A stretch of 36,700 bases of DNA from Ignavibacteriales bacterium (GCA_016193365.1 JACPSI010000062.1:1-36700); one strand, 5' to 3'; shown: positions 14,878 to 23,540, counted from the first letter of the stretch. Notes: generated from the sequence alone by a model not told the origin. Program-made: numbers and translations.

Positions 14878-15914
14878 TATTCTCCTCGACTGGTGAATGA
14901 TGGGGCGCGGACAAAGAACATGTTGTCCCGGGATTCTATTTGAACGTTGGAAAGAGACTTCACTCTCTCGATCAGTTTCGTTATCTCATCTTTACTGAGG
15001 TCGAGAGAAGGTTGATACCCGGCGCGAACAGGTACAAGACGTATGGCCGAAATTGTCGACCTGTCTATGAACTTTTCAATCGTGAACTCGACGCCATAGG
15101 ACCGGCGAGTCCAGTACGGCGATTGAAGAAAGACAAAATTCCCCAGCGAATGAAAAATCAGGCCCTTTCCGTATCCCTCAATTCCTTGCGGAACGTGGGA
15201 ATGATGTCCGATAACGACGTCAGCGCCGGCATCGATGAGAAAACGCATCTCAGCCTGAGTTTGCGCGTCGGGGGCATCCACATACTCCTTCCCACCGTGG
15301 TAACTGGCGATGACAAAATCAACTTGCTTCTTGAGGTTTGAAATCTCGATCTTTGCACGCTGCGAATCGAAGAGGGAGATATGGCCTTGCCAAAGAACAG
15401 GGCCGTTCACAAACTGTGTGTATGCTGCGATGCCGATGCGTAGATGGTGCTTTTCAACGATGGCAAAGCTGGACACCCCCGTTGAATCCTCAGACGTCCC
15501 CACGGACTCGATTCCCTCCGTCCGGAGGAACGAGATCGTTTCCCTGAGGGCTTTCAAACCATAGTCGAACGCATGATTGTTCGCCGTCGAGACGATACCG
15601 ATATGAGCACGACGAAGAGATGCAGCAGCCACAGGTGGGCCACAAAAGACAATGTTCGACGTTGGGTCTTCTGTTTGCCCTCCTTGATCGCTTAACTGAC
15701 TCTCGAGGTTGACAAAAACGAAGTCTGAAGCCGAGAGAGTGTCCCTGATTCGAGTAAATGGATAATCAACGTCTCCCTGCAGGATGCGCTGGCCGACGGT
15801 TCTCCCAAGATTAACGTCTCCAAACGCAAGTAATGTTACTCGGGCGAGGGAGTCCACGCGCTGTGCTGAGCACAACATCGTCCACATCAACATAGGAATA
15901 GCGAGCTTCTTCAT
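14877..15914 (-). CDS. CapA/PgsA-like metallophosphoesterase
   Basis: A 345-residue protein with the CapA-fold metal site in order: FGDVNLGR (about 31-38), FVNLESQL, ANNHAFDYG, SYHGGKEY, GHHSHVPQGIE and FHSLGNFVF. CapA/PgsA proteins are linked to poly-gamma-glutamate or capsule synthesis, but many bacteria have stand-alone homologues of unknown substrate. No pgsB or pgsC is nearby, so the capsule role is not supported. A hydrophobic N-terminus (KKLAIPMLMWTMLCSAQ) suggests export, possibly as a lipoprotein. The ATG at 15914 follows the previous stop by 5 bases; a TTG at 15923 is the longer alternative. Confidence 0.88.
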   Translation of the reverse strand: MKKLAIPMLMWTMLCSAQRVDSLARVTLLAFGDVNLGRTVGQRILQGDVDYPFTRIRDTLSASDFVFVNLESQLSDQGGQTEDPTSNIVFCGPPVAAASLRRAHIGIVSTANNHAFDYGLKALRETISFLRTEGIESVGTSEDSTGVSSFAIVEKHHLRIGIAAYTQFVNGPVLWQGHISLFDSQRAKIEISNLKKQVDFVIASYHGGKEYVDAPDAQTQAEMRFLIDAGADVVIGHHSHVPQGIEGYGKGLIFHSLGNFVFLQSPYWTRRSYGVEFTIEKFIDRSTISAIRLVPVRAGYQPSLDLSKDEITKLIERVKSLSNVQIESRDNMFFVRAPSFTSRGE

Positions 15915-15919
15915 CGGAG

Positions 15920-16543
15920 TCAACTACGCACCGTAAACAGAAAGTAGATAATCACAACGGAGGCTGAAATAACAACAAATGGACCGAAAACATGATCCAA
16001 GAAACCAGATTCATCTGGAGAATGGTCATCTAACCACTTTTCCTGAGAAGCAACGCTATCGACACTTTCACGAGTAAAATTTCCAACGAGAGTTACTTGC
16101 TCGCCAGGGGCTTTGTCAAATCTCGCCTCGAGGGTTTGACGAATTCTACGTTCGAAAGTGCCGTCGAACAACCCGTGATAGGCAATCGTCTGTTCCAATA
16201 TCGCAACTTGAAGGCGTGCGTACTGCGTATTGCCTCGGTCAGACAGGTATGGACGCAAGCCGTGTGCGGTCAAAACTTCGATAAGCGCATTCTCTTCCAG
16301 CGTTTTGAAGCGCCCACCCTCGACGGAAACGAGGACATCGGCAGGCGGAGCGATTGGTATGCTCGCCACCACTTCACGGGCAAGGCTTCCCAGTTGATCC
16401 CTCAGAACCATGAGGGTGGAAATCTCTCGTTTCGCTTGAGCCGAAACGGAAAGAGAAGTTGCCGCGAGGATGGCACATGCGGCTGTCCAATGCGCGAAGG
16501 GCCGGCTACCCGTAGATTCCCCGCAGCTTGAGTGTTCGTGCAA
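15920..16543 (-). CDS. Hypothetical exported or tail-anchored protein
   Basis: About 207 residues, no family recognised. A hydrophobic segment (TAACAILAATSLSVSAQA) near the N-terminus looks like a signal peptide, and a C-terminal helix (FGPFVVISASVVIIYFLFTV) would anchor it in a membrane. Between them is a mixed alpha/beta domain (ADVLVSVEGGRF, NALIEVLTAHGLRPYLSD, RLQVAILEQTIAYHGLFDGT). The start is uncertain. After the GDH stop no ATG, GTG or TTG occurs in frame until a Met at the start of MVLRDQLGS, which would remove the signal. The TTG at 16543, inside the gdh 3' end, keeps it. It follows glutamate dehydrogenase and precedes the CapA-like gene by 5 bases. Confidence 0.65.
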   Translation of the reverse strand: MHEHSSCGESTGSRPFAHWTAACAILAATSLSVSAQAKREISTLMVLRDQLGSLAREVVASIPIAPPADVLVSVEGGRFKTLEENALIEVLTAHGLRPYLSDRGNTQYARLQVAILEQTIAYHGLFDGTFERRIRQTLEARFDKAPGEQVTLVGNFTRESVDSVASQEKWLDDHSPDESGFLDHVFGPFVVISASVVIIYFLFTVRS

Positions 16544-17798
16544 CCTTGTCGATCGCCAGAATGTATGCTCCGATACGCAACGACACTTTATAGCGCTCCG
16601 CCGATTCGTACACCGTATTGAAGGCATCCGTCATCATCCGCTCCAACCTGCTGTTGACGCGATCAAGAGACCAGAAATATCCCACTCGATCCTGAACCCA
16701 TTCAAAATAAGAAACCGTGACTCCGCCTGCGTTTGCGAGAATATCCGGGATGACGAGAATGCCCTTTTCCTGCAGGATGGGGTCTGCCTTTGCCGTTGTG
16801 GGGCCGTTTGCACCTTCACAAATGATTTTCGCTTTGATCTTCGGTGCGTTGCGGTGCGTAATTTGATCCTCTTTGGCTGCGGGCACAAGTACATCGCATT
16901 CAAGCTCGATGAGCTCATCCTGAGTGATTCGGTCGGCACCTTGAAACCCGGCCAGCGTGCGATTGCTCTTCATCCATTCCAGTGCCTTCGCCAGGTCAAT
17001 CCCTTTCTTGTTGTAGTACGCAGCGCTGACGTCGCCGATGCCCACAATTTTGCATCCCTTTTCTGCAAGAAGCTGGGCGGTCGTGGAGCCGACGTTGCCG
17101 AACCCCTGGACAACAACCGTTGTCTCCTTCGGTTTGAGCCCGACCTTCTCCATTGCCGTTAATGTAACGATCATGCATCCACGTCCGGTCGCTTCGCGTC
17201 GCCCGAGTGAACCTCCAAGAATTTGCGGCTTACCGGTCACCACGGCAGTCTCCGTACGTCTGACATGCATGCTGTATGTGTCCATAATCCAAGCCATTAC
17301 CTGCTCGTTTGTGTTCATATCGGGCGCCGGCACATCTCTATCAGGGCCAAAAATATCGAGCAAGTTGGCCGTGTATCGTCTCGTTATTTTTTCAATGATG
17401 AGAGTGGATAGTTTCGAGGGGTCGCATCGAACACCACCTTTGGCGCCGCCGAATGGAATGTTCATGATGGCACATTTCCACGTCATCCATGCAGCCAGAG
17501 CCTTCATTTCATCCAATGAGACATCCGGCGCATACCGAATGCCGCCTTTTGAGGGTCCAAGAATGTCGTTGTGAATCACGCGATAACCTTCAAACACTTT
17601 GATCTCGCCGTTGTCCATCGCGATGGGAATGGAAATAATGACCTGTTTTACTGGAGTCTTGAGGTATTCATAGACGCCCGGTTCCAGGTTCAGCAAATGA
17701 GCTGCAACATCAAACCGATGCATCATTGACTCAAATGGGTTCTCCTTGTCGAGAATGGGAGCGGGTTCTTTATACACTGCTGGTTGTAAAATATCCAC
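16506..17798 (-). CDS. gdhA: Glutamate dehydrogenase (Glu/Leu/Phe/Val dehydrogenase family)
   Basis: A 430-residue cytosolic enzyme that interconverts glutamate and 2-oxoglutarate plus ammonia. It has the glutamate-binding KGGIRYAPDVSLDEMKALA (84-102), the catalytic lysine in PFGGAKGG (Lys120), the PAPDMNT segment near 157-163, and the dinucleotide motif GFGNVGSTTA from 232. The C-terminal half has ANAGGVTVSYFEWVQD, a strong family mark. Length suits the hexameric NAD-type GDH of about 415-430 residues. It has its own probable promoter at 17870-17898, giving a leader of about 60 bases. It may also drive the downstream chain of closely spaced genes. Substrate preference (Glu over Leu/Phe) is inferred from overall similarity. 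Confidence 0.95.
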   Translation of the reverse strand: MDILQPAVYKEPAPILDKENPFESMMHRFDVAAHLLNLEPGVYEYLKTPVKQVIISIPIAMDNGEIKVFEGYRVIHNDILGPSKGGIRYAPDVSLDEMKALAAWMTWKCAIMNIPFGGAKGGVRCDPSKLSTLIIEKITRRYTANLLDIFGPDRDVPAPDMNTNEQVMAWIMDTYSMHVRRTETAVVTGKPQILGGSLGRREATGRGCMIVTLTAMEKVGLKPKETTVVVQGFGNVGSTTAQLLAEKGCKIVGIGDVSAAYYNKKGIDLAKALEWMKSNRTLAGFQGADRITQDELIELECDVLVPAAKEDQITHRNAPKIKAKIICEGANGPTTAKADPILQEKGILVIPDILANAGGVTVSYFEWVQDRVGYFWSLDRVNSRLERMMTDAFNTVYESAERYKVSLRIGAYILAIDKVARTLKLRGIYG

Positions 17799-17869
17799 GT
17801 AATTCTAGGCTGAGTCGTTACTGAAAGAAATGTAAAAGAAGGAAATCAGGTGCGTGATAAACCGACAAG

Positions 17870-17898
17870 AATTTACAAAAAAAAGGCAGGATTTTCAA
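17870..17898 (-). promoter_or_regulatory. Probable sigma70-type promoter for gdhA
   Basis: On the minus strand TTGAAA (17898-17893), a 17-base spacer and TAAATT (17875-17870) match the sigma70 consensus at 4 to 5 of 6 positions each. The gdhA start is about 70 bases downstream. The spacer holds an 8-T run. The site lies directly after the nitrilase gene stop. Confidence 0.55.
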
Positions 17899-17914
17899 TG
17901 AAAAGTCAGACCGC

Positions 17915-18775
17915 TCATTTCCTCTTCGGGCCTGAATCCAGGAGCTTTTGGAGAGACCTTAAGAGCAACTCGGGTCTCTCATCAAGAAAATGTCTGGAGA
18001 ATCTCCGCGCCCGTTGAATCTCCTTTGAGTCGACATCTGCCACAACCGTATCCTCAACAAAGAGTTTTCCCAGAGCCACCTGATCTCCCGAGGGAGACGT
18101 TATCGACGAACCGCCCCAAAAATTCACGCCGTCCTCAAAACCGACTCGATTGCAGAAAAGAAGATACACATTCAGCAGTCGTGCGTACGACCGATGATGT
18201 TCGTGGTTTATTTCAGCTGTCTCGAGTTTGGGACTGTCTCCACCTACTCGTGTCGGGCTTGCTGTTAAACTGAACAACGCCTCGGCGCCGTCCAGAGCGA
18301 GAACGTACGGGAGGGACAGGTGCCAGAGGTCCTCGCAAATGAGCATCCCAAAGCGTCCCAGTTTCGAGTCAAACGACTGCACTCTGTCGCCCGAGCTGAA
18401 GTATCTTCCCTCCTCAAACATTCCATACGTCGGCGGGTAGATTTTTCGATGGATGTGCCTGATTTCTCCATCTTCGATAAACATTGCGCTGTTGTAAACT
18501 CCGTGCTTCGGCCCGCTTTCAACAAACCCTGCGATGATGGAAATCGCTTTGCTCCTTTTTTTGAGCGGTTCCAGCCGTTTATCCGTTCGTGGGTCAATTG
18601 CGATCTCCCACGCAAGGTCGCGCAATGTATAGCCGGTGAGGCTCAACTCTGGAAACATCACGAGTTGGGCTTTTTGACGAATGGCCTTGCTAATGAACTC
18701 AAGGTGGTGGTCGATGTTGGAAGCAATGTCACCAACGCGGGAGTCAACTTGAGCGAGTGCTGCCCGGAATTTCAT
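17915..18775 (-). CDS. Carbon-nitrogen hydrolase (nitrilase superfamily)
   Basis: A 286-residue cytosolic amidohydrolase with a complete Glu-Lys-Cys triad: Glu43 in MFPELSLTGY, Lys111 in HRKIYPPTYGMFEEGRYF, Cys147 in GMLICEDLWH. The CEDLWH and KIYPPTYGMFEE segments resemble the glutaminase domain of NAD synthetase and the stand-alone amidases of that branch. No synthetase domain is fused, so it could supply ammonia to a separate NadE or act on another amide; the substrate is not readable. The ATG at 18775 is the only good start, 5 bases after the preceding stop. It is last in its run, directly upstream of the gdhA promoter. Confidence 0.88.
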   Translation of the reverse strand: MKFRAALAQVDSRVGDIASNIDHHLEFISKAIRQKAQLVMFPELSLTGYTLRDLAWEIAIDPRTDKRLEPLKKRSKAISIIAGFVESGPKHGVYNSAMFIEDGEIRHIHRKIYPPTYGMFEEGRYFSSGDRVQSFDSKLGRFGMLICEDLWHLSLPYVLALDGAEALFSLTASPTRVGGDSPKLETAEINHEHHRSYARLLNVYLLFCNRVGFEDGVNFWGGSSITSPSGDQVALGKLFVEDTVVADVDSKEIQRARRFSRHFLDERPELLLRSLQKLLDSGPKRK

Positions 18776-18780
18776 GTTGT

Positions 18781-19236
18781 CTACGTGACGCGGACCTGGT
18801 TGGTGAGCTCGTTCGTGTCGTCGGCTTTTCTCGGGAAATGCTCGGCCAACACTTTTCCAATGGCCTTGACGCCCTGGATGATCCCTTCAGAGAAATTCTG
18901 TTTTGAAAAGTGCTCGGCCATGAGATCGGCAATGAGCTGCCATGTGCCATCACGGACTTTGGCGTTTATCCCTTCATCTGCCAGAATATGAAACTGGCGG
19001 CTTTCCACCAGGAAATAGAGCAGAACGCCGGTGCGGTCGCGCGTGTTTGACATTCCGAGGTTGGCGAATTCTCTCCGTGCAAGCGTTTCGACATCCACTT
19101 CCCGCTCTTTCCGAGCCCTTTTCTCCCTTACTGACACCCTGATCTCGCCGGACGTTGTTTTCTCCACCTCGGCAATGGCTTCAGAGACTGACCGAAGTTC
19201 ACTGTCGGAAAGAAGGCTTTTGATTCGTTGAGTCAC
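18781..19236 (-). CDS. Stand-alone TPM-domain protein
   Basis: A 151-residue protein with the TPM fold (TLP18.3/Psb32/MOLO-1 family). Recognisable parts are the AIAEVEKTTSGEIRVSVREK strand-helix-strand opening, the TGVLLYFLVESRQFHILADE strand and the WQLIADLMAEHFSKQNFSEG helices ending in IGKVLAEHF. Some TPM domains have phosphatase activity; others are assembly factors. There is no signal peptide or membrane helix, unlike the YgcG-type TPM protein at 21115-21840. The start is a GTG at 19236. It lies 5 bases ahead of the nitrilase gene and 13 after the response regulator gene. A paired role with the LemA/YgcG genes nearby is possible but unproven. Confidence 0.82.
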   Translation of the reverse strand: MTQRIKSLLSDSELRSVSEAIAEVEKTTSGEIRVSVREKRARKEREVDVETLARREFANLGMSNTRDRTGVLLYFLVESRQFHILADEGINAKVRDGTWQLIADLMAEHFSKQNFSEGIIQGVKAIGKVLAEHFPRKADDTNELTNQVRVT

Positions 19237-19249
19237 TACGAATTCTCCG

Positions 19250-19939
19250 TCAAGACAAATCGATCATTTTAATATCTTTGATGTACTGAACCGTCTTATC
19301 TTCTTTGAGGTTTTTGAGTTTTTCCATCTTTGTATCCAACCTGTCCAGGTTTTCCTTTATCAAAGAGAGATATTTTGCAGCCTTCTCGGGCTGTGTTCTT
19401 TCCAGTATTCGGCGGACGACTTTTTTCATCTCTTCGAGAGGCGCCGAAATTTCCTTTGTGATGCCGAGAACGAATTCTTGCATTGCCTCCAAACGACGTT
19501 TTCGAATTTCCAACTCTGACACTTCCCGGTTAAATTTTTGTTTTTCCACGGCAGTCAGAATAGCCTTGGGGAAGACAGGACTGGTGATATCTTCTTTGAT
19601 CAGATAATCCGAGACACCGATCTTCATGGCCTCGACAGCGAGGTTCATATCCTTGTTCACTGTGAGGAAAACAACCGGAATGGCTATGTTTTTTTCCTTC
19701 AGTTTTCTGGTGGCCTCAAGGCCATTCATGCCGGGAAGAAAATAATCCATGACAATCACGTCGATTCCTGCGTTTTTCGATACTTCCTGAATTGCCGCTT
19801 CGCCGCTCTGAGCTCCGATGACTTGAAACCGGGCGTTGTCTATCCTGTTTAAGTATCCCTCGACGAGTTTGGCTGCGTCCGGGCTGTCATCAACTACCAG
19901 GACCTTCACAGTACTTGTATCAATAACTTCCATGTTCAT
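19250..19939 (-). CDS. Response regulator with degenerate kinase-like helix
   Basis: A 229-residue protein. The N-terminal receiver domain is intact: Asp17-Asp18 (VVDDS), phospho-acceptor Asp65 (VMDYFLPG), Thr93 and Lys115. The remaining 100 residues are helical. The stretch MQEFVLGITKEISAPLEEMK aligns in style with the HisKA dimerisation helix of sensor kinases (F-x-x-x-x-SHELRTPL), but the phospho-His position is not His, and no ATP-binding domain follows. It is probably a signalling adaptor that dimerises through this helix rather than a kinase or DNA-binding regulator. The start ATG overlaps the aroF stop (TAATG). Confidence 0.85.
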   Translation of the reverse strand: MNMEVIDTSTVKVLVVDDSPDAAKLVEGYLNRIDNARFQVIGAQSGEAAIQEVSKNAGIDVIVMDYFLPGMNGLEATRKLKEKNIAIPVVFLTVNKDMNLAVEAMKIGVSDYLIKEDITSPVFPKAILTAVEKQKFNREVSELEIRKRRLEAMQEFVLGITKEISAPLEEMKKVVRRILERTQPEKAAKYLSLIKENLDRLDTKMEKLKNLKEDKTVQYIKDIKMIDLS

Positions 19940-20988
19940 TAATTCTCGATACTCGCCGGCGTTCCGACTCTTCCAGGAACTGTTTTCCCCATGAATAAGG
20001 CCAGTGTCGTCAGCCTGTCCATTAAATGTTTGAACTTGTCGGGCCTTAGAGATTGGAACCCGTCGGAAAGAGCAGAATCTGGATTAGGATGAACTTCGAT
20101 GATCAGCCCGTCGGCGCCCGCTACAACTGCTGCCTGCGCCATCGGAATTACCAAATCCCAGGCGCCCGTGCCGTGACTTGGGTCGACGATGACGGGCAAA
20201 TGCGAAAGCTTCTTTAACACCGGGACAGCGTTGAGGTCAAGCGTGTTTCGCGTGGACGTTTCAAATGTGCGGATCCCCCGTTCGCACAGGATGATGTCAT
20301 AATTCCCTTTTGAGGCGATGTATTCCGCCGACATCAGGAGCTCTTCGACTGTTGCAGAAAACGACCTCTTTAGAAGAACGGGCCGTCGCGTCTCACCGAC
20401 TCGCTCAAGCAGCGAGAAATTGTACATGTTCCGCGCTCCAACCTGGAGTATATCCGAATACTCAGCCACCTGTTGAAGGGTCTCTGTGTCTTTCACTTCT
20501 GTCACAATATGCATTCCTGTCTTGTCGGCAGCTTCTCTGAGGTATTCCAATCCCTCAAGTTTAAGTCCCTGGAATGAATACGGAGACGTCCTTGGCTTGA
20601 ACGCACCCCCGCGCAAGAATTTGACTCCAACCTCGCGAAGCATCATGGCGACCTCGAGGATCTGCTCTCTGCTCTCCACCGAACATGGACCTGCAATAAC
20701 GGTGAGCGACCGACCTCCAATGTCATCATTCTTTAGTCGTATGACCGTATCTTCAATCTTGACTTCCCTGCTCACAAGTTTGTACGGCTTTGAGACCGGT
20801 ACAGCGTCGTGAACACCGGGCAGACTGAGAAACAAGTCCGGGTCCACGCGGCCCTTGTTCCCTGTGATCCCAATCGCGATTCGTTGAGCACCGGGAATTT
20901 CATGAGGCGAGTACCCCAGCGCCCTGACTTTCTCTTTGACTTTCTCAACGTCGGCCTTCGAGGCCTCTTGTTTCATCAATATCAGCAT
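19939..20988 (-). CDS. aroF: 3-deoxy-7-phosphoheptulonate synthase (DAHP synthase)
   Basis: The first enzyme of the shikimate pathway, condensing phosphoenolpyruvate with erythrose 4-phosphate. The 349 residues comprise a ferredoxin-like N-terminal domain (about 1-80, opening [20 protein letters not shown]) and a catalytic barrel with [49 protein letters not shown] and [10 protein letters not shown]. This layout is the type I-beta, Thermotoga-like DAHP synthase, in which the N-terminal domain mediates feedback control by aromatic amino acids. The ATG at 20988 is the natural start, because the first strand begins there. The next gene begins at its stop codon, so response regulator and enzyme appear to be co-translated. 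Confidence 0.95.
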   Translation of the reverse strand: MLILMKQEASKADVEKVKEKVRALGYSPHEIPGAQRIAIGITGNKGRVDPDLFLSLPGVHDAVPVSKPYKLVSREVKIEDTVIRLKNDDIGGRSLTVIAGPCSVESREQILEVAMMLREVGVKFLRGGAFKPRTSPYSFQGLKLEGLEYLREAADKTGMHIVTEVKDTETLQQVAEYSDILQVGARNMYNFSLLERVGETRRPVLLKRSFSATVEELLMSAEYIASKGNYDIILCERGIRTFETSTRNTLDLNAVPVLKKLSHLPVIVDPSHGTGAWDLVIPMAQAAVVAGADGLIIEVHPNPDSALSDGFQSLRPDKFKHLMDRLTTLALFMGKTVPGRVGTPASIEN

Positions 20989-21114
20989 ACGTCGTCCACT
21001 TCGTTATTCATCATTGGACATTCTATATCCATGATTCTTTTTGGGACATTCGATTTCCATTATTCCTCTTTTCCCAACTCGACGGTCTTTTCTCCCACTT
21101 CTTCATTCATTTCT
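20989..21114. other. Low-complexity spacer with ATTC-type repeats
   Basis: No gene larger than a 16-codon frame. GTTATTCATCATTGGACATTCTATAT and TTTGGGACATTCGATTTCC style imperfect repeats of ATTC/GGACATTC occupy about 21003-21066. They lie in the leader of aroF, after the ygcG-like gene stop. Confidence 0.35.
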
Positions 21115-21840
21115 TCACCATCTCCCTGTTGCACCTCCTCCGCCGGACATTCCTCCTCCGCCGCTCCAGCTACTCCCGCCTGACGATCCTCCTCCCCAAT
21201 CTCCCGACCTGTATCCCCATCCAGGGTTGTAGACCCATCCCTGCCGGCTGATGACATACTTGCGACGCGACATGACAATCGGGAGAAAGATGAAGAAAAA
21301 GATTACTGCAAAAGCAGCAACAAGAGCCATGGCGATGAAGGGTGCCTCCCGCCCCCGTGAATCCACTTTGTACTCTCCAGCCGTCGCAGACATGATTGAG
21401 GTCACGCCCGCAAGCAAGCCACCGTAGAAGTTTCCTTCGCTAAAACGCGGAGTGATCTCCCGTTCAATGATTTGAGAACAGGCTGCGTCTGTAAGAGACC
21501 CTTCGAGACCGTACCCCACTTCGATTCGAACCAAACGGTCGTCCTTGGCGATAAGAAGAAGAGCCCCGTTATCCTTCCCTTTTTGGCCGATCTTGTTTTC
21601 CTCGAAAACTTTGACGGCGAATTCCTCCATCGAACTTCCATTAATCGTATTGACCATGACCGCGACGATCTGCGTAGAGGTCGTGTCCTCGAACGTCTTG
21701 AGCATTTGCTCCAGAGAGTTCCACTCCACATAACTCAGCGTGTTGGTAAAATCGCTGACTCGTTGCTCAAGCCTGGGAATGGCGGGCTGCGCGAGCGCCT
21801 GGTTGCTCAATATTCCCGCGAGAATGATATAACGATGCAT
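21115..21840 (-). CDS. YgcG-type TPM-domain membrane protein with Gly-rich tail
   Basis: A 241-residue exported protein: signal peptide (MHRYIILAGILSNQALAQ), TPM domain at about 30-160 (QRVSDFTNTLSYVEWNSLEQ, STQIVAVMVNTI, DNGALLLIAKDDRLVRIEVG, YGLEGSLTDA), a membrane helix near 170-190 (APFIAMALVAAFAVIFFFIF) and a tail of Gly/Ser/Trp ending GGGGMSGGGGATGRW. That tail is typical of YgcG/BA_1379-type TPM proteins next to LemA. Their role is not settled; membrane-stress or envelope maintenance is suggested in the literature. The ATG at 21840 shares its first base position with the lemA stop, so the two are coupled. Confidence 0.9.
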   Translation of the reverse strand: MHRYIILAGILSNQALAQPAIPRLEQRVSDFTNTLSYVEWNSLEQMLKTFEDTTSTQIVAVMVNTINGSSMEEFAVKVFEENKIGQKGKDNGALLLIAKDDRLVRIEVGYGLEGSLTDAACSQIIEREITPRFSEGNFYGGLLAGVTSIMSATAGEYKVDSRGREAPFIAMALVAAFAVIFFFIFLPIVMSRRKYVISRQGWVYNPGWGYRSGDWGGGSSGGSSWSGGGGMSGGGGATGRW

Positions 21841-22433
21841 TAGAATTTTACCTCGGGGACTTTTTCAGCCTCGGCTGCGGACTGGAAATACTGGGCTTCC
21901 CGGAAGCCTCCGAAACCGGCAACAACCGACCCTGGAAATCGCCGTATTCTCACATTGTAATCCTGCACTGTTTCATTAAACCTTTTTCGCTCCACAGAAA
22001 TCCGGTTTTCCGTTCCCTCCAGTTGAGACTGCAAGGTCAAGAAATTTTCATTCGACTTCAGGTTTGGGTAGTTTTCCGCGACCACGAGAAGCCGGGAAAG
22101 GGCAGAACTCAGTCCATCCTGTGCTTTCTGGAACCTTGCAAAGGCCTCAGGATCGCGTAACACTTCGGGAGTTACTTTTAGCTGGCCAACGCTGGCCCGG
22201 GCTGCAGTGACGTTTTCGAGCACCTGTCTTTCCTGCTTGGCAAAACCTCTTACGGTTTCCACGAGGTTTGGAATCAGGTCGTATCGGCGCTGATATTGGT
22301 TTTCCACCTGGCTCCACGCTGATTTTATCGCCTCATCGGCACTCACGAGACCGTTAAAGGTGGATACTCCCCACCAAACGACGATAAGAATTACGAAACC
22401 GATCGCACCAAGAATAACAGCGGTCTTATTCAT
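21840..22433 (-). CDS. lemA: LemA family protein
   Basis: A 197-residue LemA-type protein: one N-terminal membrane helix (about 7-27, ILGAIGFVILIVVWWGVS), then a long four-helix bundle with NGLVSADEAIKSAWSQVENQ, YQRRYDLIPNLVETVRGFA, ARASVGQL, YPNLKSNENFLTLQSQLEGT and ENRISVERKRFNETVQDYN, the standard family blocks. LemA proteins face the outside of the inner membrane and nearly always travel with a TPM protein, as here (21115-21840). I took the ATG at 22433 because AAGGAGTGATTTG precedes it. The longer frame to 22499 overlaps the propeller gene and adds no family sequence. Confidence 0.93.
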   Translation of the reverse strand: MNKTAVILGAIGFVILIVVWWGVSTFNGLVSADEAIKSAWSQVENQYQRRYDLIPNLVETVRGFAKQERQVLENVTAARASVGQLKVTPEVLRDPEAFARFQKAQDGLSSALSRLLVVAENYPNLKSNENFLTLQSQLEGTENRISVERKRFNETVQDYNVRIRRFPGSVVAGFGGFREAQYFQSAAEAEKVPEVKF

Positions 22434-22453
22434 CAAATCACTCCTTTGTCTGG

Positions 22454-23497
22454 TCAATCCTGATAGACGAGAATCGTTCCCGAGTAACAGGAAACCCACA
22501 CCTGTCTTGATTGAGCGTCGTACGTAATGCCGATAGGATGATGGTCTGTTTTTACAGTCTCGACTACGCTCATGTTGCTGCAGTCGACCTTGCTGAGCGT
22601 GTTCGATTCATAGTTGACAACATAGAGGAACTTCCCGTCGTCTGAAAGAACGATACTGCGCGGAGTATCGCCTGTTTGCACCTTTTGAACAACACGTCTG
22701 TCGGGAATATCGACTTTCGCAATCCTGTTTTCGGCATTGAGCGAAGCGTACAAAAACTGGCCTGAAGCGTCGAGGGCGAGATGGCGGGGCGACCGGCCAA
22801 TTCCCTTCATCCAGGAAAGCGACATATCGCTAATATTGATGACGGCGATGTCATAAGAGCCCATGACCGCGACGTAGGCTGTCGTCGAGGCAGAATCCAC
22901 GACGATTCCGCGCGGGTATCTTCCGACTTTGATTCTTTTTATTTCTGTGCCGCGTTCTGTGTCTATGATACTCAAATCTCCGCTGCACCAGTTGCTCACA
23001 AAAACCCACCTGCTGTCCGGGGATGCCTCGATGTATTTTGGGACGGAGCCCACCGGCACTGCCTGATCGACGTTCATTGTTTCCGTATTGATCCGGTAGA
23101 CGTAACTGATATCGAACTTCCCTGAACCGTAGCAGGAATCATTTCCAGGATTTTGAAAACCCGGACCGGAGATTAGATAGTTTGTTACCCAGGCATACTT
23201 ACCGGAGTGGGAAAACGTCGCCTCAACGGGAGCCCCTCGGTATTCGATCGAGTGGGATTCTCGGCCAAGTAAGTTCCCAGCGATTTTGTCCGAAATCGTA
23301 GCCACGAGGTCAAAATCGCGATTATAAACTGTAATTGTATGGCGGTACATCATGTTTTGGGCAAAAAACAAGCCATTTCCGGAATGGACTATGGATTTGG
23401 GCGCGATATTGCCCCGGATTCGCTTTTTCAGCTCCAGGCTCGGTGAAACTTGCGCAACAACGGAGATGATGAGTAAAAGGAGTGCTTTTCCCCTCAT
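22454..23497 (-). CDS. Exported YVTN beta-propeller protein
   Basis: A 347-residue seven-bladed-propeller-like protein with repeated D/N-G-x-F-L-Y-V/A-x-N blades: SPDSRWVFVSNWCSGDLSII, TAYVAVMGSYDIAVIN, GQFLYASLNAENRIAKVD, DGKFLYVVNYESNTLSKVD. Each is followed by a short KV-x-VG-x-x-PR linker, the YVTN family layout. A signal peptide (MRGKALLLLIISVVAQVS) follows the ATG at 23497. The frame also has a Met at 23569, but that codon lies inside the terminator hairpin of the preceding gene, so it is not used. Ligand unknown; the protein is periplasmic or surface-exposed. The lemA gene follows 20 bases later. Confidence 0.88.
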   Translation of the reverse strand: MRGKALLLLIISVVAQVSPSLELKKRIRGNIAPKSIVHSGNGLFFAQNMMYRHTITVYNRDFDLVATISDKIAGNLLGRESHSIEYRGAPVEATFSHSGKYAWVTNYLISGPGFQNPGNDSCYGSGKFDISYVYRINTETMNVDQAVPVGSVPKYIEASPDSRWVFVSNWCSGDLSIIDTERGTEIKRIKVGRYPRGIVVDSASTTAYVAVMGSYDIAVINISDMSLSWMKGIGRSPRHLALDASGQFLYASLNAENRIAKVDIPDRRVVQKVQTGDTPRSIVLSDDGKFLYVVNYESNTLSKVDCSNMSVVETVKTDHHPIGITYDAQSRQVWVSCYSGTILVYQD

Positions 23498-23540
23498 GGG
23501 AAAGCATTTTAGGAAAAGTTCCGTCGAAAAACAAGGAAAC

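Noticed and set aside
14877-15914. Poly-gamma-glutamate capsule synthesis gene
   Set aside because: The CapA fold is clear, but no PgsB/CapB ligase or PgsC partner is present, so the pathway is not supported.
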